Assembly: GCA_032622095.1 (NCBI GenBank)
Contig: CP136066.1
Span: forward strand, 155,209,152 to 155,273,151
Reading direction: 5' to 3'
From: Siphonodentalium dalli
Lineage: Eukaryota > Mollusca > Scaphopoda > Gadilida > Siphonodentaliidae
Length of the DNA stretch: 64,000 nt
The position numbers and the translations under genes were made by a program. Shown here piece after piece: positions 45,342 through 55,414 of this stretch (position 1 is the first letter of the stretch; every line of letters begins with the position of its first letter). A model generated the notes under the pieces. It ran no database searches. It was not told where the DNA came from and saw only the letters and a list, made by a program, of their open reading frames with translations.

Positions 45342-45616
45342 TGTTGGGTCGTGTGAACGGAAAGATCACAAAACAAATAGAGCTGAATGGTGTTAACTCT
45401 CGACTAGTTGATTCATTGAAGGCGGAGACAGATGCGTTACAAACGCAAGTAATTGTGTTGCAAGATGAGAACCAGAGCTTACGAGACGAATATCTCAACA
45501 GAGTGGACTATAGCGATGTGATCCGTGAGAACGACGACGCATCCGTTAGCACGGATACATTGTCAGCTGGAAGCCATGGCTCGTCAACGACCGATTCCGG
45601 ATTCCCGAGCTCTTGA
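45342..45616 (+). CDS. Coiled-coil protein gene, exon 4 (C-terminus)
   Basis: Acceptor 'acattttattccag' ends at 45,341. The A left over from exon 3 plus TG makes a Met codon, after which 90 residues follow to TGA at 45,614-45,616. About 55 residues continue the coiled coil (VNSRLVDSLKAETDALQTQV, LQDENQSLRDEYL); the rest is an acidic Ser/Thr tail ending DSGFPSS. DSGFPS (45,593-45,610) fits the DSGxxS phosphodegron read by beta-TrCP, which would link phosphorylation to turnover. A family P MITE starts 40 bp after the stop, in the likely 3' UTR. Confidence 0.72.
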
Positions 45617-45656
45617 CAAGGCTAATCAAGAGAAGCAATGTACTCTAGATTCAACC

Positions 45657-45863
45657 TTTACCCTTCTATCACTGGAGCTTCTTGAAATATTGCGGAAACC
45701 ATGTGCCAATGTATTATTATAATTCTCCAGTATATATATAGTGGCCTATAGCAATATTTACCTTGACCGTGTAAGCCAGTGCAATATCTTATATTTGCGA
45801 TGCTCCATACTGCACATGGGCTGTAATGCAGCTCCAACGCAGCTCCCGCCATGAAAGCGTTAA
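45657..45863. mobile_element. Family P MITE just downstream of the coiled-coil gene
   Basis: 'cccttctatcactggagcttcttgaaatattgcggaaac' and 'gtgccaatgtatt' match the family; the right end is ATGAAAGCG-TTAA (45,860-45,863). Confidence 0.65.
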
Positions 45864-46062
45864 CATGGCTCGCACATAATCGTTAAACGTTTAACACCAC
45901 GCGTTCTTGTCTGGTTTAATTCTCCACGATCTGGACACGATTCGTCGACGATTGACTAATGTTATTGAATTCCTTATTTATTTCACGAATGCGCGTGCTT
46001 TTCCAGAATTCCCAATTCGTATATGTGTCGATTCCAGAGTTCTTGATTTGGCACACAGACCA

Positions 46063-46540
46063 AGAAAGAGATACAGCATATTCTCTATTCCCGATCTTGA
46101 CATTGCTAGCACAACGCAGCCTGTTCTCCCGAAAACCCGCACATTATCTGCTTATAAATAATGTTTAGGTAGATAATCTTCCTATAATTGCCTCATTTTT
46201 AGTCGATAATGTGCTGAGAATTAAAGCATTCTAGTCACATTATCGACTCATAATGAGGCGATTCTGAGTAGATTATGTGAGGACAATGACACAAATAAGC
46301 CAACCCACGACTTTTCATGTGAAATCTCTTTAACATGGGTTTTTTCTGTGGCCCGCGCCATAAAACGAAATAACGGCCATGACTCCAATATCTGCTTATT
46401 TTAGAATTAAATAATCACACTATTTACATATTTCACAGTGTAGGTCGATTATGTGCGTATTTGTGCGAATATATGTTGGACAACGAAAGAAATACAGCAT
46501 ATTCTCTACTTCCGAGGTTGACTTTGCTAGCACAAGGCTA
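46063..46540 (-). repeat. Family R1 copy D between 55-bp direct repeats
   Basis: R1 runs inverted from 'cagcctgttctcccgaaaa' (46,117) to 'gtgcgaatatatgttgga' (46,476). 46,063-46,116 and 46,486-46,538 are direct repeats ('atacagcatattctcta', 'cttgac.ttgctagcacaa'). CAACG stands at both edges of R1 and could be its target duplication. Confidence 0.7.
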
Positions 46541-46644
46541 CTATAGGCGTAGTATTACTTAAGTTCAATTCGTAGATGTTTAATCTGTATCGTCCACGAT
46601 GCTTGCAACAATTCTTACTTTGGTCGAAGACTTGTCACCAGACA

Positions 46645-47010
46645 GCTTATTCTCCCCAAAAGCTGCACATTATCTGCTCATAATATAACTTGATTTAGGT
46701 AGAAAATCTGCTTAGAATCGCCCCATTTTGAGTCGATAATGTGCTGAAATTGAGAGCGTTTTGGTTACATTATATCGACTCATAATGAGGTGATTCCAAG
46801 CAGATATTTTGCGGACAACGACACAAATAAGCAAACATACGAATTTCATGTGTACGCTCTTTAACATCTATTTTCATTGTGGCCCGCGCCATATAACGAA
46901 ATAACGGATATGATTCCATTATCTGCTTATTTCAGAATCAAATCATCTTATTATGCACCTATTATAGGTCGACTATGTGCGTATTTGCGCGAGGATATGT
47001 TGCACCAAGG
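46645..47010 (-). repeat. Family R1 repeat, copy E
   Basis: Inverted like copy D: 'cagcttattctccccaaaa' to 'gtgcgtatttgcgcgaggatatgttg'. It retains the 'ggcccgcgccatataacgaaataacgg' block. Confidence 0.78.
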
Positions 47011-47239
47011 GCTTCGCTGCAACCTTGTTTTTGACCAATTTCCTGTGATTAGGAGATTCATTTAGGATATAAGGTTGTAAACACAATGCTTTCAAATTAT
47101 CTGGAAGTTAATATAATTTGTGACAATCTGGAAATTGGAGACTTTATGTGCAGATTATTCATAGAGGCACTGTCAAATGAACCATCCTTTTTTTTTTAAA
47201 CACTTAGACACAAATGTAATAACAGTTTGAAGCTCGTGT

Positions 47240-48262
47240 AAAGGTATTAATCAGTTCGATTATTGGCGTCCATCAAGGATAAATAATATCGCAGACTATT
47301 CGTTAGTGACAACGTATGAAATCGACCAACCATGATCTCCTGTGCAATTGGGAGACAATTTTATAAACCATCTACTTTTTTGGGATGAGTTTTGTTTTAT
47401 TCACAGATACAAACGGTCTCCAAAATTGCTTATCAAAACTAGAGCCAATGCTTCAATTGTCAATATGGAAAAAAAACAAATGCATGATTTTCCCGTAAAG
47501 GGTACTCCAAAAAGTTGCCAATTTCAAAATTAATGGGTCTAAAGTAAATATCGCCAAAGAGTACAACTATCTAGGTGTAAAATCCTGTGACAACGTCTCG
47601 CCCAAAACGCGCAGAATGAAGCTCGTCATAAAAGTATGAAGGTTGCAATCTTTACGACAGCACCTAGTGTTCTCGGTCGATCTATATGGGTTAAGTTAGT
47701 CGACTAACTCATTTAGCCAATAATTTAGTTGGGGATGTGAGATATGGGCATCCGATATGAATTTGAATAACAATATAACACGTGATATTACCCATTTGGT
47801 ACTCTGTAAGTTGGTACTCGGACTTAACAAACATTCATCAAAGTTCTAGCACATAAAGAATATTGCGTCGTATAGCCAATCGATCATTACATGTACATAT
47901 ATAGGTTAAAACTCGCGTGGTCACTCATCCGTACGCTCCCTTGATTCCAACTTCATTTCCAAATTACTCTACATGAAATTGTATATCCTAATTGACCACA
48001 GTTATGCTACATAATATACAATCGTCCACGCAGCTTCCAGACATATCAGGGTGTTATTTTAATGACTAATTGGGTGGGCAATGCATGACCATGCCCTCTC
48101 CAGACAAGGAGCACTCAGCCCATCTGGCGGATAGCTATCCAAGATGGGTTAGCATAGATTTTGTTGCTTTTTATCCTTTTCTTTGTATGAACCTCGTTAG
48201 CATTCACTATTATTTATGCATATATTTTGTTGGACTTGCTCTTTGTCAACAAATCATCTCTC

Positions 48263-48343
<81 letters not shown>

Positions 48344-49450
48344 CGCTCGCTCGCTCTTCATCAAATCATGTTATTGGAGCAAATCTAGGTAAATACTGCT
48401 GAACTCAGAGAAGATATCAAATATCCACAGAGATTCTGAAACAGATCCCTATTCAGTTATGTATATTGCTGACATGTCAAGCGAGGACTTTATAATCACA
48501 TAACATGGTTCGACACAACTCGGTATTCCAAGAGTAAATTAATTGTTTCTAATAGTACAAGTCACAAACTGACTAAAGTCATTTCCCGATTTACTGAATG
48601 CCACTTATCAAAACAAAGTGTTTGGTGCGAACAAATTATGGACCTACAGTTTAATGAAACATCATTACGTTCAGGCACCGCATCTAATTGTCAAAAATAT
48701 TGAAGATAATATAACATTCTGCAATCTAAGGACCAATAATATTGTTTTTTTTAATTGAAAAGCGGTGACTTAGACAGCCAACAGTATCAGTCGAAGAAAG
48801 AATTTGCAGCAAATTTAATATGAAGATTATTTTCTTACTCGATGTGATGCATTCGTGATTTATAAATTATGTACACAACTCTTCGATAAGACAGTAACAA
48901 ACAATGATATATTTGTAAGATTGAATGGTGAGCGAAAGTTTATGACAAATAACGAGTCCGAAATATAATATCCGCAATATGGTCGGGTAATTTTTCCATA
49001 AAAAAATGTCGAATGTACCCGACATGGTGTACATGACTGTGCATATTGTATTTTGTTCAATTGTGATATATTTGTTTGTTAATTGATGACATCGGTCTCG
49101 TTTGGACGTTTTGTCATTAAACTATTCTATTCCATTATGTACACACAATGCGTCTACAATAACTGTCTCATGTGCGATTAGATTAAATCTACATAGTAAT
49201 GGAGGTGTTTACGGTTCATTTTCCCTGACCTGGGTGCATCAGCCACAACTAATTATGCCTTAAACGGATGGCACTGGGTGACCAACTTCTCAAAAAATAT
49301 GTTTTACTTCCAAGGGGATTTGAATATTCACTTGGCAAAACTTATTCCAAATCAAAATATGTCCGCTGTGCACTAAAAGACATATCGGAGATGAACTGCC
49401 CTATTTACTAGAATGTGAATGTTTCGGTGAGGTTGTTGGAGATAATGATA
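47240..49450 (+). pseudogene. Second LINE ORF2 relic, plus strand
   Basis: Plus-strand fragments follow LINE RT order: NHLLFWDEFCFI in place of the ADDL box (47,359-47,394), VNMEKKQM (about 47,460), INGSKVNIAKEYNYLGVK (47,530-47,583), then PKTRRMKLVIK. After an insertion come SKSKLIVSNSTSHKLTKVIS-type residues (about 48,530-48,590) and the C-terminal zinc-like segment CPLCTKRHIGDELPYLLECE (about 49,355-49,415). Stops and shifts are common. A repeat with a (CT)n tail at 48,140-48,360 interrupts it. It cannot encode a working protein. Confidence 0.6.
48140..48360 (+). repeat. Repeat with (CT)n microsatellite tail, copy 1
   Basis: 'gatgggttagcatagattttgtt' to 'ttttgttgga.ttg', followed by about 100 bp of (CT)n and (GCTC)n. 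The same order (body then CT run) recurs at 50,706-50,873, so the microsatellite is part of the element. The long Ser/Leu open frame here is an artefact. Confidence 0.75.
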
Positions 49451-49605
49451 CTGGCGATTGTGACGACGAGAAGGCGAAGACGATAACGTAATGACAACGA
49501 AGACGGTGATACCGATGACGTGGGTACGGTGATGATGTCTCGACGACGAGGACGACGAAAACGACTACCGTGGTGATGATGATAATGATGTCGATGATGG
49601 GAAGT
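49440..49605. repeat. Imperfect trinucleotide tract (GAY/GRT)
   Basis: Runs of 'gatgatgataatgat', 'gacgacgag' and 'gaagacgat' continue for about 165 bp, immediately after the LINE relic. No clear protein context. Confidence 0.6.
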
Positions 49606-49609
49606 TCGT

Positions 49610-50700
49610 GTATATATTGTACATATACCTCAACATTCTCAATCTTTTGTATATATCTTCTACTTGTATCTCAATATCTTTTTGATCAGAGAATAAACGT
49701 ATTACAGTCTCGATGAACCCTTATTCTTTTTAGTGATTTAGCTAACTGCTAAGAAGTCTGTTGCACCATTAACCGTACATAAACTACAAGAATTACCACG
49801 AGAAGTTATTACAAATTTTCCATCCAACATTGTAGTGAAACTCTGGTAAAAACTGTTTTCGTGGGAATTCTTGGGCTCAATTTTGCAGCACCCACAGAGC
49901 CCTTAGTAACGCAAGCAATACCATATACGGAAGTCCGAGAACATAATGGACCACTCCCATGACCGTTGGTGGACTCTTTAACGTGACAACTCGTAATCAG
50001 ACAACAACTTTAGCAAACTCCCGCTGTAATCTGCTGTAATTGCAGATTATTCACATGAGGACATTAGCATGTGGATATTTGATAGACTACGCTATAAGAG
50101 ACAGTGAAACGCTGGTTTAGATAAAGATGTCAATTTACAACCAGTTGTGGAAGTAGGGCTTAACCTATAACCGTTAATCTGTTACATTCTAGTACAAATA
50201 GGTTCATATTGGACCTAAATATTCACTTAGGTGCGTTGCTGTTGAATTTTTTTTATTGTGACCCACAATACACAGTATAAATTACACACATTAGTATAAA
50301 CACATCGATGGGTGTGGGCACAGATGATAGGAACACAAGTTGCCGTATTTATCTGAGCTCATCTCCTGCTGATAATATATATATATATATGTATTATATT
50401 AAGAGATTGGTTCAAAATTTGCTGTTTAATGTGACTGCTGATGTGGTTGTTGGTGTTGCTATGTCCGGCGTTTGGGGAAAATGATACAAATTTGATATGT
50501 GAAGCAGTCTGTCGAGGAAATAAAAAAATGTACCGTCTTGAAAATGTGCGTATTTAATGTTTCACTGTGAGGAACATTACATGTGCAATGCCAAACAGGA
50601 GATATTTTTTTCAGAGACGATGGTCACATTAAGTTGGTCACATCCGTACCTACATAAGATCTCTGGAATTTTGGTACAAATGACACATGAAGAAATAGAT
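49610..50700. other. Gene-free stretch
   Basis: AT-rich; includes a short (AT)n tract near 50,377-50,390. No gene or repeat is supported. Confidence 0.4.
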
Positions 50701-50705
50701 GGTTT

Positions 50706-50818
50706 GAGTCTGATGGGTTAGCATAGATTTTGTTTTTTCTCTTTTTATTTTTATGAACGTCATTAGTTTTCACTTTATTTTTTCAGATTTTGTTGGAGTT
50801 GACAATAAATCACCCCCT

Positions 50819-50861
<43 letters not shown>

Positions 50862-50873
50862 CCCTCTCTCAGA
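50706..50873 (+). repeat. Repeat with (CT)n microsatellite tail, copy 2
   Basis: 'gatgggttagcatagattttgtt', 'tatgaacgtcatta', 'ttttgttggagttgacaa' then C run and (CT)n. Aligns with 48,140-48,300. The tail includes 'cgctccctc' like copy 1's 'cgctcgctc'. Confidence 0.75.
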
Positions 50874-51285
50874 AATAAGCCAACGAAGTTGTGGTTGCAT
50901 GTGGGGGGGGGGTTGCACCACGGTTACATCTCCATAAAAACAGTCCACATGACAGTTAATCCTTATATAACTGAAATATTTGAAGAGGTGTTTTAAAGAA
51001 CGGGCATACATTAAGAGTAGATATTCATGGCATGGTCTACATGGTAATACACTGACATAAATATGTGTTGTAAGCATTGTTCGGAAAAGAGGTTACATCC
51101 CTATGCACCATTGACTTAATCGAATAATTATGGACCAAATCTCGGGGGCTAAGTTAGCATGACAATAAAGTTTTATACATATTTGTTTGCGTCATCGAGC
51201 ATGACATAGTGGTACCGACATAAGACATTCATTTAACAGATCGGACGAAAGTGTCTATACAAGGTAAACTATGCTATCAGAGCGG

Positions 51286-51550
51286 TTAACCCTTTATATT
51301 CTAACTACTCATTGACGAGTAGTTCCCTTAGGAAATGTTCAGATAATAGGTTCAACAAACGACAATGTTGGACTTATTATCTAGACATTTCCCAACAATG
51401 AATATGAATTATTCTGCGCTTGATTCATCATTTTGCCTGGCTTTCGTCTGGTCATATATCTTTAACATCCCTACAAATGAATAATATACCATTCCGATGT
51501 ATACTCTTATAACTGAATGGGAGAGTACATTGGGTATAGAAAGGGTTAAT
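51286..51550. mobile_element. TTAA-ended MITE (family Q)
   Basis: TTAACCCTTTATATTC at 51,286 and GTATAGAAAGGGTTAA ending 51,550; perfect TTAA on both sides and a CCCTTT/AAAGGG terminal repeat. Aligns along its length with 44,254-44,519. The ends resemble those of piggyBac elements, including the one at 5,283-8,378. Confidence 0.8.
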
Positions 51551-51554
51551 ATGT

Positions 51555-54040
51555 GATAATTGTCAGACGTTGTCAGCAAGTTAAATTATTATTCTTGTCT
51601 TTATTGTGCATTTTCAAATGGGGACATTTTCAGATTTTAATTCTTTGTGCGAACCTTGGACGGAATTCAGTACATTTCGGACTATACCGCCAGGTGGATT
51701 TGCGGATAATTGAAAATGAGTAGACGGGCGGTAGCCCGGTTTGTGGTATATCAATTTGAAGAACTGGTTAGTAGTTAACTTGCATGGCATTCGAGAAATT
51801 AGCATTTATGAGGCACCATATGGGGATCAAGACACGGAGTTAAAACATTGTCCATGCTTTGTATCTCTTGGTGGAGTGGGGAACTGCAATAGTTGCATGC
51901 ATAGATTCGGGATTCTGATTGTCCAAAAAATTGCTCAAGTCATCATCCGTACAACCCCAAAACTGCGACTTCTAAGTCGAAAAAGGGCATAACTGCGTAG
52001 AAAATCACCGGACCATGACCAAAACGAACTTTCTTCTGGTAGAAGGATGACAATGCCTGGAGAGACTCGTCGTATATTTACTGTACCTCTGACTGCAAAC
52101 AATGAGCCGTTTCAGAGAATTTCCACAATGTTGTCTTCAGTTACTACAGTTATTAAGAATACCACCGGTGTAGCTTTTCTCAGTCATTATCGATGCCCGC
52201 TAATCCACTGAGCACGTAACCGAAAAGAGTTGTGTGATAGGCCGCCCGTAACTGAAGTTATGCCGATTCAAGCGATTGAATACCATTATGCAATATGGGG
52301 TCTCAATAGTCAATCTTCCTTCATGTGACGTCATATCAGGGACCACGCAGTGTCAAACTTGAAAGGCTGTGGCAATTGGCTTTTATCTACTGATTGTTTA
52401 TACCGAAAAATCTGGACCATCGGAGATGAAAATGTATACATATGGGTAATTTGACCCGGGGAATATTATTAGATACGTCCCGTTGACATAAGATGTTTTA
52501 AAATGGCACCGAGAAAAGCTACACCGGTGATAACATTTAAACAAAAGGCAGAAAAGAAAGATACTAATTTTCCACAGTCTCTGATAGCTGGTGAATTTGA
52601 CTGGACTGAACTGTTTGCAGTGAGAAAACTGCTTCTGATAAAGGGTTGGGTGTAATTTTGGTATATGTGCCGCCGCAATTGACGAGAAATTTCGATTCTC
52701 CCAGACCCAACTGAGTCTTAACGAAAAGTAACACAGGCACACGAGAATTTTACATTTCTAAATTTTAATTATGTGGTTAAACAACTTGTACGCAGGAGAA
52801 CGAGAACAGCACCACAATTAAATGTTAGTATGACGTCAAACTCATCAAGTAGTTCAGTTAAACGTGTTTTATTGGAATAAAAAATATACTACAACAGGAC
52901 GTTCATTAAGTAATTTTTACATAGCCTCTCTGTGTAAAACTAAATCTTGTTCGGTGATTGATCAACTGCCAATTGTGTCAACCGTTTCATACCCCAATAC
53001 CACAGACCGTAACACGAACACAACTTCACAAATTGTTGACCTATAATACACATTGGCGTGTCGTTAAAACGAGTAAAATATAAATTACAAAATATATAAG
53101 TTTAAAACGAGTGCCACTTTACAATAGTGCATCGCTATACAATACATACATAATAAGGGAGTTTACTTTTTCACATACCGCCTCACTTCTAACGGACATA
53201 ATTCACAAACGCTTGAACCACTTCTTAAAATTCCAACGCCAATTGATCGAGTACAATCTGATAAATTTCCAAATATAATACACAATTCTAGGATAAACTG
53301 ATCCAAAACTTCGAAAACAGACGCTGAACACAGAGAGCACCGGCATATGGGTCCCTGTTTAGCACAGGAGAAACCCGTCTATTTCAAAGTAAATAATTAA
53401 CGATAAAAATCCATCTTTTGTACATAAATTCATCATGTATCGACATATCTAATGTTAATCTATCCACATCAATGGCATATTTAAATCCAAGTCGCCACTC
53501 GTTTCCCATATTTCAGCAATTGGACACGCCTCGTGAACTAATCTGACATAATCACTAAAATTGGTTTAGCAGAATAATTGGGAGTGCTTTTCAAAGTTCA
53601 GTCGAATTACATCTGAAGCCAGTTATGTATATCAATAACGTTATCGTTGCTAAGTACTTGGTACCCCCATTCTTTATTTGCATTATATACATGGACCCTA
53701 CATACATTAAAAAATCTAAACGACACATCATTCATTTTTATTACACAGATTATGTTTATGAATGGACGATTGCTAGACAAAAGTTATGTCTTAGATATGC
53801 ATATAATTGATAGTCTCCAATATGACCAACAATGCCGCTATCCGTGTCAGAAATTTTTATAGCGTTAAATAACATACTAGTTATGGGTCCTCAAATCTTA
53901 TATTGGGATGGGTTAATGTGCTGCGTGGGCAAGTCTCAAATTATCGGCAGATTTTGTGAAAATAAATAAGAATACAGTCAGCTTTTTATGGGAATGAATA
54001 AATAATCAAAAAGCTATATAAATATAAGAAATAAATGTAG
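51555..54040. other. Stretch without a supported gene
   Basis: Contains a fragment of the 'aagtcgaaaaagggcataact' repeat at 51,965-52,015 and an inverted pair 'caccggtgtagcttttctc' (about 52,162) / its inverse (about 52,511), 350 bp apart. Open frames around 52,398-52,742 span that inverted repeat and are not convincing genes. Confidence 0.4.
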
Positions 54041-54044
54041 TGGT

Positions 54045-54165
54045 GTATGTGTTATTGTGGGATACGGTGCTGTGGTCGTTGGGGGCACATTTAGTGAGAA
54101 CCGCTTCACGGTTCATATAATGTGCTCCAACGACAACAGCGACATATCCCCCAATAACACATTAC
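54045..54165. mobile_element. Hairpin MITE
   Basis: 'tgtgttattgtgggatac' pairs with 'gacatatcccccaataacaca', 'gtcgttgggggcaca' with 'tgtgctccaacgac', and the tip is 'gaaccgcttcacggttc'. About 55-bp arms around a 5-nt loop. Confidence 0.75.
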
Positions 54166-54169
54166 ATGC

Positions 54170-55315
54170 CCAATGATTAGAAACGTCAGTAATTACTATA
54201 CCCGATTCGTTATCATTCAAAACGTTAATTGAAAAAAATGTTGTCTATTGGAGTAGCTGCGCATGCAGTTATTCTAGTAGGTCTCGTAATGTTCTGAGAA
54301 CAATGTATCGACGAAAGTTTCTGTTTTATTATGTGTGGAGAACTATACGTTCTTTTCTTTTTGCAGTTCACAAATGAAGCTATTGAATTTATCCAAGTCA
54401 GTACTTAAGTTCCGACAATTGAGGTGCAATATACTGGGCCATTTGTCGTTTGTATGTTCATATTTGGTTTTAAATTCTGAAGGAGATAGTGACAATTTTG
54501 ATTATGAAGATCAAATGTTGAGTCGGGAGATATTTCGTCTGGGTCATCGGTATGGTTTCGAAGTTCCTCATATATTTTAGACAAATTCATTTCTGGCTTA
54601 TTCTATGTGATGCCATTATTACAACATGTCACAATGAAAACATAAGTGTGCTATGTATGGAGTAACTAACAAATAAATGAATAACAATTAAATAATGAAC
54701 AAGACTATTCACGTGGGTATGTATGATGTGCATGTATTTACGTTGGCGTATGCCATATTAATGAAATAATTTGAGTATTCAAATGAAAGATGCTTCCGGC
54801 AATTAGTAAAGCTGAAGGGGTCATTTTTGGTGTGTTGGGTACCCAGCTTTTGGAAAAGGTGTTTTGTGTACCCAGCTGGTCGTTGCATTGTTTTGAGCAC
54901 ATACTATATCTTGACGAAATATCAAATTCTATCAAATGGAGCATATGTAATCATATTTAAAACCACTTGTATATAGATCCTGTAATGTTCATTGTCCAGA
55001 TGAGGGAATGTTGTCAGGACACAGACGATAACGATCGTGTATAGCATAGCTCTCGGCCCTTGGCCTTCAGTTCTAGTGGCGCCGCGTTCGTAAATTTTCA
55101 AACAATCTTAATTTCAAACTATTAATTTGAAGGGAAAATCATTATCCTTTATAACCAATGTATGCTGTAGTAATATAGCTTCTTAATGCTATTACACACT
55201 TAGCTAAACAGATGATAATTGCACTGCCAAGGTTGTAAATATGTGAATGTTATTTGACACCGAGAGTGGGTGAGAGTGTCGGTTTCAAAGCTAATCTCAA
55301 CAACACAGGATCTTC
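54170..55315. other. Gene-free stretch with a GGGTACCC repeat
   Basis: 54,835-54,885 has 'tgttgggtacccagcttttgg' and a degenerate second unit, the repeat seen at 8,940 and 22,787. No gene is supported. Confidence 0.4.
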
Positions 55316-55317
55316 AT

Positions 55318-55412
55318 TTTAATTTAGAAATGATTTAGAAATGGATGTTGATTTCCATAGAGTATTGATGCAAGTTAGTCTGACTTTTTGTGTGGAACGT
55401 GTAAGCGTTCCA
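55318..55412 (+). pseudogene. Remnant of the 12,100 locus
   Basis: 'gaaatggatgttgatttcc' to 'gtgtggaacgtgtaagcgttccaag' aligns with 12,089-12,183, including the same ATG (MDVD...), with a short deletion after the fourth codon and frame damage near the end. Similarity stops after about 95 bp, so this is a fragmentary duplicate. Confidence 0.6.
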
Positions 55413-55414
55413 AG

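Noticed and set aside
48070-48402. 110-codon frame with a long Ser/Leu repeat
   Set aside because: It is the translation of a (CT)n microsatellite.
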